Of a DNA stretch of 53,815 nucleotides, positions 1-8,588 are shown piece after piece. A program made the position numbers and the translations under genes. The notes below the pieces were generated by a model that saw nothing but the letters and a program-made list of their open reading frames with translations, did no database searches and was not told the origin of the DNA. The DNA is from Dichloromethanomonas sp964477085 (lineage in GTDB: Bacteria; Bacillota; Desulfitobacteriia; Desulfitobacteriales; Syntrophobotulaceae). The first letter of the stretch is position 1; each line of letters opens with the position of its first letter. Where the stretch lies: assembly GCA_964477085.1 (NCBI GenBank), contig CAYZDF010000013.1:1-53815 (forward strand), written 5' to 3'.

Positions 1-2
1 GG

Positions 3-842
3 AGACCTAACTTAACTCATCCAAAAATTTGTCTTGACAACGGGGGGCACCATAAGATTTTCGGGTTCATTGGACCAAACGGGGCAGGAAAATCAACAAC
101 GATTCGTATCCTGCTTAACCTTATCTATGCGCAGAAAGGTAGTGGTAAGATCTTCGGTTTAGATATCGTCCGGGATTCCAAGAAGATTAAAAGACTGATT
201 GGTTATATGCCGGCGGAAATCGATTATTATCACACTATGACGGTACTTGAATTCTTGCGTTATTCTGCTCGGTTCTATGATATGAACTGTGAGTCGAAAA
301 TAAAAGAGCTGGCTGACCTCTTTCAGATAGATTTGAAAAGAAAGATCCTCGATCTTTCTCTGGGCAATAAGAAGAAAGTGAGTATCCTGCAAAGCCTCAT
401 TCATCAACCGAGGCTTCTAATCCTGGATGAACCGACGAGTGGTCTTGACCCGCTGATGCAAGCTAAATTCTTTGAACTCCTAAAAGAAGAGAACCAAAAA
501 GGAACAACCATTTTTTTCTCTTCCCATATACTTTCTGAAGTTCAGAAACTCTGTCAGCGGGTAGCTATTATCAGGGAAGGAAAGATTATCCAGGTAGAAG
601 ACGTTGCCACTCTCAGACATAAACAGTTAAAGAAAGTCAGGATCGAAACTCATGAAGATTTTAAAGCGGAATTAGAACAGGTAAACGGTGTATCCTCGCT
701 TGAAGTCATGAATAATAAAATGAGCTTTGTCTTCACGGGAGAATTTAATGATCTCGTCAGATTATTAAGTCGCCATGATGTACAGAACCTGGAGATAGAG
801 GAATCATCTTTAGAAGAAATATTTATGCACTACTACACCTGA
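3..842 (+). CDS. ABC transporter ATP-binding protein, 5' end outside window
   Basis: ATPase subunit of an ABC-2 type exporter, cytoplasmic, working with the permease that follows. The reading frame is open from base 3 with no start codon, so the N-terminus lies upstream of the window. Walker A GPNGAGKS is at 72-95, Walker B LLILDE near 414-431 followed by the D-loop SGLD, and the H-loop is in FFSSHILSE. The signature motif reads LSLGN (354-368) instead of LSGGQ. The C-terminal ~70 residues resemble the usual extension of drug or Na+ exporter ATPases. The substrate cannot be told from sequence. An internal ATG at 207 would cut off Walker A and is not the start. Confidence 0.92.
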   Translation, partial: RPNLTHPKICLDNGGHHKIFGFIGPNGAGKSTTIRILLNLIYAQKGSGKIFGLDIVRDSKKIKRLIGYMPAEIDYYHTMTVLEFLRYSARFYDMNCESKIKELADLFQIDLKRKILDLSLGNKKKVSILQSLIHQPRLLILDEPTSGLDPLMQAKFFELLKEENQKGTTIFFSSHILSEVQKLCQRVAIIREGKIIQVEDVATLRHKQLKKVRIETHEDFKAELEQVNGVSSLEVMNNKMSFVFTGEFNDLVRLLSRHDVQNLEIEESSLEEIFMHYYT

Positions 843-916
843 TGTATATGAATTGGTTTAAGAGGATACCCATAGCATCCCTTTTTGCCTATATTCGGAT
901 AAAAGGAGCATGACTT

Positions 917-2242
917 ATGAATTTCAATATTTACTGGAAAGAGTGGAAAAGGTACCGGATGGGACTGGTTCTTTGGGCTACGATCTTGTCTCTATTAATC
1001 ATACTGACCATGATATTCTATCCGACAATTGTGGAAAATGCAGCCCAGTTGGAATCTATCCTGCAAAGTCCGATGATGGGAAGCATGATGGAAATGTTTG
1101 GTGGAGGAGATGCGAGCACATTTGTAGATATCTTGGGCTTCTACGCGACGAAAAACATCTCCTTTATTCTACTGTTAGGAAGTATATTTTCTATTATTTT
1201 GGCATCGACAATCATTGCCAGAGAAGAGAACGAAAAAACTGCCGAATTCTTGTTAACAAAGCCGGTAAACCGCACCGAGGTTTTTAACTCAAAGGTAGCT
1301 GTTTGGTTATCCCTCCTGGTGGTCTTAAATCTGATCATTACAGGCTTAGGCTACTTGACATTAGAAATATTTAAAGACGAAGCCCCTCAGAAGTTTAACC
1401 TAACGCAAGACACTAAGACCCAGCTGATTACCGGTTTAAGGAATAACCCTGGCAATATCCATCAAGTATTTCAGCTCAATGATCAAATGTTCGATGCATT
1501 GATGATCCGACAGCTGGAAGCGGAGATGAAGAGCCAACAAGCTGGGATCGAGAAAGTAGGGATAAGTCAGCAGACTATGGAAGAACTACTAAGTGAGTTT
1601 TCTCAAGGTCCCCAGTACCTTTTCCAGCAGATAAGGTCTAACCCAGATAAATACATGAGGATGTTGAACATCCCTGCCGAACAAAAAGATAAGTTCCTCA
1701 AGGAATTTGCAGCATCAGAAAAGAATTATCAGAACCTCAAGGCCGGATTCAAGAATGATCCTGAAGTGTTTATTCAGTTCTTTGAGAAGGATCCGGAGTA
1801 TTTCATGCAAAAATACGCCAAAGATCGGGAGGGCTTACAGATAGCGATCAACCAATTCGGCTGGGATAAAAGAATGGTTGAAAATGCTTATTATGCTTAT
1901 GATAAGAAAGATTTTTTTATCTTATCCTTTTATTGTTTCCTGCTAATGCTGGTATTTGGGGCTATTGGTTTGTTGGCATCAATCCTCATCAGAAGGGGGA
2001 GGCCGATCAGCAACATTGCTGTGGGCGTAGTATTAGCTGCTTATGTAATTGATGCCGCTTCCAAACTATCCGATAAATTGGAGTATATCGGATACATTAG
2101 TCCATTTAAGTTCGTGAATATTAACGTCTTAGAAGCGGGCTACGGTCTTGAACCATGGCGGATGGCTTATTTGATCCTCGTGCCTCTGCTCCTTATCGTT
2201 GTAGCTTTATCGATTTATCAGAAAAAAGATATCATTATCTGA
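917..2242 (+). CDS. ABC-2 type transporter permease
   Basis: Membrane subunit of the exporter encoded with the upstream ATPase. The 441 residues show about six membrane segments (roughly 16-34, 81-101, 127-149, 333-357, 365-380, 415-433). A cytoplasmic motif near 101-119 (EENEKTAEFLLTKPVNR) is typical of ABC-2 permeases. Between the third and fourth segments is a ~180-residue polar, probably helical insertion with repeated Asn/Asp-Pro turns, larger than in common ABC-2 permeases. The ATG follows an AAAAGGAG site at 901-908. The 74-base gap to the ATPase gene and shared direction suggest one transcript. Confidence 0.85.
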   Translation: MNFNIYWKEWKRYRMGLVLWATILSLLIILTMIFYPTIVENAAQLESILQSPMMGSMMEMFGGGDASTFVDILGFYATKNISFILLLGSIFSIILASTIIAREENEKTAEFLLTKPVNRTEVFNSKVAVWLSLLVVLNLIITGLGYLTLEIFKDEAPQKFNLTQDTKTQLITGLRNNPGNIHQVFQLNDQMFDALMIRQLEAEMKSQQAGIEKVGISQQTMEELLSEFSQGPQYLFQQIRSNPDKYMRMLNIPAEQKDKFLKEFAASEKNYQNLKAGFKNDPEVFIQFFEKDPEYFMQKYAKDREGLQIAINQFGWDKRMVENAYYAYDKKDFFILSFYCFLLMLVFGAIGLLASILIRRGRPISNIAVGVVLAAYVIDAASKLSDKLEYIGYISPFKFVNINVLEAGYGLEPWRMAYLILVPLLLIVVALSIYQKKDIII

Positions 2243-2325
2243 ATTTAAATATCGGCGAGTTAATGGTAAAATGATGCAAGAGCAAAAATATAAATGTAAA
2301 GCTATAATGGAAGGTGGAATAATAG

Positions 2326-2934
2326 ATGTCTTGTGATTGTGATTGTCACCAAAGGCTGGATCAGAATGATATCATGGAAATATTCAAGGAAACGGGAGCC
2401 TTGCTTCAGGGCCACTTCTTACTGACTTCAGGTAAACATAGTGCTCAATACATGCAATGTGCTCAAGTCCTTCAATACCCCAAGATAGCAGCACAGTTTG
2501 GGAAAGAGCTGGCATTGAAATTTGAAGACGTGGAGATTGAGACCGTTATCGGTCCAGCAATGGGCGGGATTATCGTGGCCCATGAAGTCGGAAAATCCCT
2601 GGGAATCCGAGCGTTATTTACTGAAAGACAAAATGGGGAGATGGCTCTGAGAAGAGGTTTCAAACTCTCACCTGGAGAAAAAGTCTTGGTGGTCGAAGAT
2701 GTGATCACTACAGGCGGTTCGGTTAAAGAGGTTATCGCCATTGTCAAGGAAGCTGGGGCCATCCCGGTAGGGGTGGGTGTTTTAGTTGACCGCAGCGGAG
2801 GAAAATCAGATTTTGACGGGGTACTATTAAACAGCTTGCTCCAGGTAAATATTGAAGCTTATGAACCTGACCATTGCCCCCTCTGTGCCCAAGGGCTGCC
2901 CTGGGAAAAACCCGGGAGCCGTGGAAGCAAGTAG
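2326..2934 (+). CDS. pyrE: Orotate phosphoribosyltransferase
   Basis: Transfers phosphoribosyl from PRPP to orotate to give OMP in pyrimidine synthesis; cytoplasmic. The PRPP-binding motif VLVVEDVITTGGS lies at residues 120-132, and the type-I PRTase fold pattern (GPAMGGI, 77-83) is present. Length (202 aa) fits the pyrE family of Clostridia and Thermus type. Unusual are the N-terminus, with Cys 3, 5, 7 followed by His8, and a CPLC motif at 184-187, which might bind a metal. SD AAGGTGG precedes ATG by about eight bases. A TATAAT at about 2303 could be the -10 of its own promoter. No other pyr gene is nearby. Confidence 0.93.
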   Translation: MSCDCDCHQRLDQNDIMEIFKETGALLQGHFLLTSGKHSAQYMQCAQVLQYPKIAAQFGKELALKFEDVEIETVIGPAMGGIIVAHEVGKSLGIRALFTERQNGEMALRRGFKLSPGEKVLVVEDVITTGGSVKEVIAIVKEAGAIPVGVGVLVDRSGGKSDFDGVLLNSLLQVNIEAYEPDHCPLCAQGLPWEKPGSRGSK

Positions 2935-2979
2935 GACAGAAGAATCGGAAAATGAAGTGGGTATAAATATGTTAAGAAA

Positions 2980-3006
2980 ACTGGCCCCAGATACATGGTG
3001 GCCAGT
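2980..3006. terminator. Hairpin between convergent pyrE and rqcH
   Basis: ACTGGCC at 2980-2986 pairs with GGCCAGT at 3000-3006, with three more pairs inside past a bulge. It sits between the convergent 3' ends of pyrE and rqcH. There is no T-run, so termination function is a guess from position. Confidence 0.35.
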
Positions 3007-3019
3007 AAGTCACTTCAAA

Positions 3020-4834
3020 TCACTCATTCTCCGCCTCTGAAGCCAAAAGGCGTTCAATCATTTCCTCCTCAGGAGTAATAAGAAGTGACCAATTCTGATC
3101 ATACACGACCATCCCGGGTTTTGCTCCCCGGGGTTTTTTAATTTGTTTAACATGCGTGTAATCAACAGGAACCTGTGAGGAGCCTCTAGCTTGACTAAAA
3201 TAAACAGCCAGAGCTGCTGCATCCAATAAGGTTTCATCATCCGGGAATTCCTCATCAGGGTCAAGCGGGACAATCACATGAGAGCCGGGTATTTTTTTGA
3301 CGTGGAGCCACAAATCTGACGGCTTGGCTTCACGCCATGTCATCCTGTCATTTTGGCGGTTATTACGACCAACGATAATCGTATGTCCGGTCCTGGAGTG
3401 ATAAACATGGGGCAGGGAATGATCATCAGGTTCTCTTTGATCTTTCTTTTTCCCTGAAGATTTCTTGTCATGTTTTCCTGCAACATATCCTTGGTCGATG
3501 AGTTCCTGGTGGATTTCATTTAGTTCTTCATTGCGGGCAGCCTGGTCGATACTTAGCGCTAGAGACTGAATATATTCCATCTCTTCAGAGGCTGCCAGGA
3601 GGAGAGGTTGAGTATTTTTTATGGTGGACTTAGCTTTATTATAGAGTTTATAGTAGCGCTGGGCATTATCTATTCCACTGAGAGCAGGGTCTAAAGGAAT
3701 GGTCAGGGGCTTATATTCCGGATTAGTATAGTCTTCAACCATAATTTCTTTAAGACCCGGTTGTAGTATGTATAGATTGGCCGTCAGGAGTTCTCCTAAC
3801 TTTTGATATCCAAGTCCTTTTTGAGCTTTGGCGATGGTATCTTCATAGATATTATGCTTTTTATTAAGATGCCCATAGTGATCATTAACTACTTTACGCA
3901 GTGAGCCCCGCTTCGCTTCCGTATTACTATGGCCCGTTTTCTTGAGGTAAAAAAGATTAACTGCATCGTTCAGGGAATTGGCTTTTTCAATGATAAGTCC
4001 GGAATATTGCTCGTAAGGTGTAAAAGTAAAAGCCAACGGCGGTTGAGCTGCTCTTGGAGATTGATAATAAAGAGAAGGCTCGATGTCCGCTTTTTCTTTA
4101 TGGACAAAGAAGAAAGAATACGCTTGAAAGAGCCGGCTGAGATCAATCTCTCCGCAGTTATCTAACACAGCATCGGGACTAAGACCGGAACGAGCAATGA
4201 TCTCCCTGGCTAGTTCAGGACTCATACCATTAAAAAGTTCGACCAGGGAATCGCTGACCCTGCGGTCTAAATGATGGTGCAGAAGATAGGACATGAACTT
4301 TTCTTCGTCAGAGACAGGTTCGGCTTTAGCTTGAGCAGGAGGAGCGATATAGGCTCTCCCAGGTAGTACTTCACGATGTCTGCTTAAGAGGTGGGAATAC
4401 CTCCTGATACCATCAAGAATGGTGTTAGTATGAGGGTCGATCAGGATAAGATTGCTATGCTTGCCCATAATCTCCAGGCAGAGATGATAATCCTGCAGAT
4501 CACCCCGCTCATTATAGTTCTGGATCGTAATCCGTATAATCCGTTCCAGGCCAATTTGCTGTATTTCCGTAATCTTGCCGCTTTCCAGGTGTTTGCGAAG
4601 GATCATGCAGAACATCGGGGGAGAAGCAGGATTCTTTTTGGTTTGAGCGGTCAGATGGATTCTGGCTGTGGTGCTGCTCGCGTTGAGAAGCAAACGTAGA
4701 TTTCGGCCAGTGCTGCGCAGGAGTATATGTACCTCTTCTTTTTCTGGCTGTTGGATCTTATCGATCCGTGTGCCGGTGAGAGTAGGGCTAAGTTCTTGAA
4801 CGAGATGGTAAAGCGTGATGCTGTCTAAAGCCAT
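3020..4834 (-). CDS. rqcH: Rqc2/RqcH-type NFACT protein (ribosome quality control)
   Basis: Homologue of bacterial RqcH (older name fibronectin-binding protein, FbpA/YloA). The family binds stalled 50S-peptidyl-tRNA complexes and recruits tRNA-Ala to add C-terminal alanine tails. The N-terminal NFACT-N domain begins MALDSITLYH; a HhH and coiled-coil middle follows; the NFACT-R domain carries DLWLHVKKIPGSHV near residue 500. The usual Asp97-Arg98 pair reads Glu97-Arg98 here. The start was taken at 4834 because GGAAAGGAG ends eight bases before it; an ATG at 4852 would place that site inside the gene. Length 604 aa; family ~570-600. Confidence 0.88.
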   Translation of the reverse strand: MALDSITLYHLVQELSPTLTGTRIDKIQQPEKEEVHILLRSTGRNLRLLLNASSTTARIHLTAQTKKNPASPPMFCMILRKHLESGKITEIQQIGLERIIRITIQNYNERGDLQDYHLCLEIMGKHSNLILIDPHTNTILDGIRRYSHLLSRHREVLPGRAYIAPPAQAKAEPVSDEEKFMSYLLHHHLDRRVSDSLVELFNGMSPELAREIIARSGLSPDAVLDNCGEIDLSRLFQAYSFFFVHKEKADIEPSLYYQSPRAAQPPLAFTFTPYEQYSGLIIEKANSLNDAVNLFYLKKTGHSNTEAKRGSLRKVVNDHYGHLNKKHNIYEDTIAKAQKGLGYQKLGELLTANLYILQPGLKEIMVEDYTNPEYKPLTIPLDPALSGIDNAQRYYKLYNKAKSTIKNTQPLLLAASEEMEYIQSLALSIDQAARNEELNEIHQELIDQGYVAGKHDKKSSGKKKDQREPDDHSLPHVYHSRTGHTIIVGRNNRQNDRMTWREAKPSDLWLHVKKIPGSHVIVPLDPDEEFPDDETLLDAAALAVYFSQARGSSQVPVDYTHVKQIKKPRGAKPGMVVYDQNWSLLITPEEEMIERLLASEAENE

Positions 4835-5051
4835 GCAGAGACTCCTTTCCAAACAGATGAATGCCTATTCTCGTAAAGGTATGTCTTAACGAGGAATAAT
4901 TGTCTTTTCTATACATGATATACCTAGTTAAGAAAGCGTAATAGAACAAAAATTTCAATCTTAGTATAGCACATCTTAAGTAATTTTTTCAGGACAGGCT
5001 GAATAGCATGTACTAGGGAGATAAGTGCCTATAGAAAAAGGAGGATAAGGC

Positions 5052-7784
5052 ATGCAGCGGCAAATATGGCATATCTTAAATAACGGGGAAGTCTGCAAGA
5101 CGTTAAGAGTTGACCCGGAAAAAGGGCTTAGTGATAAAGAAGTAAACCGCCGTCTCGTAGAATTCGGCCATAACGCATTAGCGGTCAAAAAAGGGGTCAA
5201 CCCAGTTTTCTTGTTTTTAGGTCAATTTAAAGACTTTATGGTTATGGTTCTTATGGTTGCCACTTTAATATCCGGACTATTAGGCGAGATTGCGGATGCA
5301 GTCACTATTCTGGCCATCATTCTTATTAACGCGGTATTAGGATTTGTTCAGGAATACAAAGCAGAGAGATCGATGGAGTCGCTGCGTTCCCTGGCTGCTC
5401 CGGAAGCGAATGTCTTAAGAAACGGTACAGGGCTTAAAATTCCTGCTTCCGAATTGGTTCCTGGAGATATTGTCATGATTGAAGCTGGTGATCGTATACC
5501 TGCGGATATCCGCTGGCTGAAGACGTCCAATATCCGTATAGAAGAATCTGCTCTTACCGGGGAATCTCAGCCCGTTGCTAAATTCAGTCAAGAGCTGAAC
5601 GACGAATACACCCCGATTGCTGACCGTAAAAACATGGGATTCATGGGAACTGTCGTTGTTAATGGCAGGGGAATCGGCATCGTAACAGCTACCGGAATGG
5701 ATACCGAGATGGGAATCATTGCAGGTATGATCCAGGAAGTGAAAGATGAAGAGACCCCTCTACAGAAACGATTAGCTCAGTTGGGAAAATGGTTGGTCAC
5801 GTTAAGTATCGCTGTGTGTGTTGTCGTTGTAATTACCGGTATCTTACAAGGTGAGAGCTTTTATAAAATGTTCTTTGCAGGTGTATCTCTGGCTGTAGCA
5901 GCTATTCCAGAAGGATTACCGGCCATTGTAACGGTCGCTCTGGCTATTGGTGTGCAGCGTATGGTCAAACGCAATGCCGTCATCCGAAAACTTCCTGCTG
6001 TCGAAACCCTGGGTTGTGCCACCGTAATCTGCTCGGATAAGACGGGAACACTTACCCAGAATGAAATGACCGTAAGACGAGTTTATTGCGATGACCAGGT
6101 CATTACGGTGAGCGGCCAGGGTTATGATCCTAAAGGGGATTATCATGGAGCAGATCCGTATAAAGATAAAGCGCCTTTAAAAGAATTGTTAAAATGTGCA
6201 GCCCTCTGTAACAATGCGATGCTTACCAAAAAAGGATTAAGAGTATCAGGTCTGTTCCGAAGCAATAAGCACGATAGTATCTGGGGGATTGACGGAGACC
6301 CTACCGAAGGAGCTTTATTGGTTGCAGCCGCTAAGGCCGGAGTGTGGCGGGAAGGGCTGGAACGTAAAGAACAACGGATTGCAGAAATACCCTTCGAATC
6401 CGAACGCAAAAGAATGTCAGTAATCTATAAGGGAAAAGAAGGTTTTAAAGCTTATGTCAAAGGTGCGCCGGATGTTATTATCGGTCTGTGCACCAAAGAA
6501 CTGACCCGAAACGGAGTGGTGGAATTAACACCCGAACGTCGGAAGCAGATCCTTTTCATGAATGACGAAATGGCTTCTCATGCCTTGAGGGTATTGGCCC
6601 TGGGAATCAAAGACGTTAAAGAAGGAGACCAAAACGGTCAAGTTGAAAAAGATCTTATTTTTGTAGGATTGATGGGGATGATTGATCCACCGCGAACGAG
6701 TGCGATCAAAGCCATCAAAGTATGCCTGGCTGCAGGGATCAAACCTGTCATGATAACAGGTGATCATAAACTGACCGCCCAGGCAGTAGCAAGAGAACTG
6801 GGAATACTCAGGGGTCCGAACCAGCTGGTTATTACAGGAACAGATCTTGATCAGATGACAGACGAGGAGCTCGACAAGCATGTGATGAATATCTCCGTTT
6901 TCGCCAGAGTCTCACCACGGGATAAACTCAGAATCGTCAGAGCTTTTAAAAAGAATGGTCAAATTGTGGCCATGACCGGAGATGGTGTGAATGATGCGCC
7001 AGCGGTCAAAGAAGCAGATATTGGGGTAGCTATGGGTCAGACAGGCACAGATGTAACCAAAGAAGCATCATCTATGATTATTGCTGATGATAATTTCGCG
7101 ACGATCGTCGCTGCGGTAGAAGAAGGCAGAGGGATCTACGATAATATCCGTAAATTTATCAGGTATCTTCTTTCCTGTAATCTGGGAGAAGTCCTTACCA
7201 TGTTCTTGGGTACCTTGGTAGGGCTGCCACTACCGCTATTACCGATTCAAATTCTCTGGGTTAACCTGGTAACGGATGGACTGCCGGCTATGGCTTTAGG
7301 TGTTGATGGAACAGAGCCGGATATTATGAAGAGAAGCCCTCGCCGACCTGATGAAAGCGTTTTCGCCAGGGGCTTGGGAAGAAAGATTCTGATCAGGGGA
7401 AGCATGATTGGTCTAGGAACGCTCTTGGTCTTCGTTATCGGTTTGTGGTATGGCGTAGGTCTTTTGGCAGCAAGGACAATGGCATTTTCCACACTGGTCT
7501 TTTCACAGCTCTTCCATGTCTTTGATTGTAAGTCTGAACGAAGAGGAATCTTTGAAGTTGGAATCTTTTCCAATCCGCTTTTAGTGGTTGCAGTCATGAT
7601 ATCGGTGACCATGCAGCTTAGTGTTATATATCTTCCATTTTTACAAAACATATTTAAGACCACGGCTCTACACACATGGCAGTGGGTGATTATTCTTCTC
7701 GTCGCAGGAGGTCCGAGCGTGATTATTGGGCTCGTCAGATTGTTCAGAAGCACCTTTCGGCGCAAAGAACGGTTAATACAGTAA
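5052..7784 (+). CDS. Calcium-transporting P-type ATPase (P2A, SERCA-like)
   Basis: Membrane ion pump, 910 aa, probably exporting Ca2+. Motifs in order: TGES at 169-172 (actuator), PEGLP 286-290 (M4), phosphorylation motif DKTGT with Asp329, and GDGVND 643-648. M5 carries Asn710/Glu713 and M6 carries Asn738/Asp742, spaced as SERCA N768/E771 and N796/D800. In M8 the position equivalent to SERCA Glu908 appears to be Gln (about residue 819), as in PMCA, so one Ca2+ site may be altered. SD AAAAGGAGG (5037-5045) precedes ATG by six bases. Monocistronic between rqcH and the flavin reductase gene. Confidence 0.92.
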   Translation: MQRQIWHILNNGEVCKTLRVDPEKGLSDKEVNRRLVEFGHNALAVKKGVNPVFLFLGQFKDFMVMVLMVATLISGLLGEIADAVTILAIILINAVLGFVQEYKAERSMESLRSLAAPEANVLRNGTGLKIPASELVPGDIVMIEAGDRIPADIRWLKTSNIRIEESALTGESQPVAKFSQELNDEYTPIADRKNMGFMGTVVVNGRGIGIVTATGMDTEMGIIAGMIQEVKDEETPLQKRLAQLGKWLVTLSIAVCVVVVITGILQGESFYKMFFAGVSLAVAAIPEGLPAIVTVALAIGVQRMVKRNAVIRKLPAVETLGCATVICSDKTGTLTQNEMTVRRVYCDDQVITVSGQGYDPKGDYHGADPYKDKAPLKELLKCAALCNNAMLTKKGLRVSGLFRSNKHDSIWGIDGDPTEGALLVAAAKAGVWREGLERKEQRIAEIPFESERKRMSVIYKGKEGFKAYVKGAPDVIIGLCTKELTRNGVVELTPERRKQILFMNDEMASHALRVLALGIKDVKEGDQNGQVEKDLIFVGLMGMIDPPRTSAIKAIKVCLAAGIKPVMITGDHKLTAQAVARELGILRGPNQLVITGTDLDQMTDEELDKHVMNISVFARVSPRDKLRIVRAFKKNGQIVAMTGDGVNDAPAVKEADIGVAMGQTGTDVTKEASSMIIADDNFATIVAAVEEGRGIYDNIRKFIRYLLSCNLGEVLTMFLGTLVGLPLPLLPIQILWVNLVTDGLPAMALGVDGTEPDIMKRSPRRPDESVFARGLGRKILIRGSMIGLGTLLVFVIGLWYGVGLLAARTMAFSTLVFSQLFHVFDCKSERRGIFEVGIFSNPLLVVAVMISVTMQLSVIYLPFLQNIFKTTALHTWQWVIILLVAGGPSVIIGLVRLFRSTFRRKERLIQ

Positions 7785-7802
7785 AGACTTATTTATTGGC
7801 AT

Positions 7803-7831
7803 TTGACAAAAACGTTTTTTGTTATCATAAT
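7803..7831 (+). promoter_or_regulatory. Sigma-A type promoter for the flavin reductase-like gene
   Basis: TTGACA at 7803-7808, a 17-base spacer, and CATAAT at 7826-7831 (6/6 and 5/6 matches to consensus). The gene starts 60 bases downstream. Confidence 0.7.
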
Positions 7832-7890
7832 AAATGTTGTTTGGCAATAAAGCCTGATAAAAAAAGTCAATACTAAAGGAGGATTTTGAT

Positions 7891-8391
7891 GTGGCGAAAA
7901 TAGTAACAGAATTTAAAGGATGTCTTAAGCCCATGCCTGATATCCTGGTATCATGCAGAAGCAAAGAAGGGAAAAACAATGCTTTAGCGGTTGGGTATGC
8001 TTGTAATTGCAGCCTTGATCCGGCCATGGTAATGGTCGGAATTGTACCAACCCGTTATTCTTACAATATTATCAAAGAAACGGGTGTCTTTGTCGTAAAT
8101 CTCGTTCCCGAGACTTTACGAGAGAAATACGGTTATCTTGGGAGCCACAGCGGTCGGGATGAAGATAAATTAGCGTCCTTGGGGATGAAAGTGGGGGAAG
8201 GGGTCAAAGTCAATGCTCCGATACTTCTGGATTGTCCGGTGAATATCGAGTGCACGGTGCTTGATTCGATCAAACCAGGATCTCATGAAATGTTCGTTGG
8301 AAAAGTTGAATATGTACATGCTCAAGAAGAACTGATCCTCGAAAATGGCAGTATTGATTTTTCTAAAATTAACCTTTTGAAATTCCGGTAA
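7891..8391 (+). CDS. Flavin reductase-like (FMN-binding split barrel) protein
   Basis: Member of the flavin reductase/flavoredoxin family, small FMN proteins that pass electrons in anaerobes. Family pattern: residues 17-40 (ILVSCRSKEGKNNALAVGYA) form the flavin-binding strand-loop, followed by SLDPAMVMVGI and the FVVNLVPE segment. Length 166 aa is usual for short members. GTG start at 7891 is supported by AAAGGAGG at 7875-7882; an overlapping ATG at 7889 is out of frame. It has its own promoter and a downstream terminator, so it is a single-gene unit. The electron partner is unknown. Confidence 0.82.
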   Translation: MAKIVTEFKGCLKPMPDILVSCRSKEGKNNALAVGYACNCSLDPAMVMVGIVPTRYSYNIIKETGVFVVNLVPETLREKYGYLGSHSGRDEDKLASLGMKVGEGVKVNAPILLDCPVNIECTVLDSIKPGSHEMFVGKVEYVHAQEELILENGSIDFSKINLLKFR

Positions 8392-8412
8392 TAAAATCAT
8401 ATGAATAATGAT

Positions 8413-8457
8413 AATACCCTATGGCCTAAATAGTTTGTGCTATAGGGTATTTTTTAT
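8413..8457 (+). terminator. Rho-independent terminator
   Basis: Stem AATACCCTAT (8413-8422) pairs perfectly with ATAGGGTATT (8442-8451), followed by TTTTATT. It ends the flavin reductase transcript. Confidence 0.85.
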
Positions 8458-8504
8458 TATAGATATGGAAGTAACATACATTATGTATACTTAAAGATAA
8501 AAGG

Positions 8505-8533
8505 TTGACCCTTTTACTTCCACATAGTATCCT
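8505..8533 (+). promoter_or_regulatory. Possible promoter for dapF-dapL
   Basis: TTGACC at 8505-8510, 17-base spacer, TATCCT at 8528-8533. The -35 is good and the -10 is weak. It lies after a terminator and 56 bases before dapF, where a promoter is expected. Confidence 0.4.
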
Positions 8534-8588
8534 TTAAAGAAAGTATCCCATAGGATATGGTACGAATGGCAGGAAAGGGGGAAAACAC

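Noticed and set aside
910..1287. Second ORF in another frame over the permease start
   Set aside because: It overlaps the permease in a different frame, and its cysteine-rich translation has no family resemblance.
7247..7765. 172-codon minus-strand ORF within the Ca2+-ATPase gene
   Set aside because: It is a frame shadow of conserved M6-M10 coding sequence and resembles no family.
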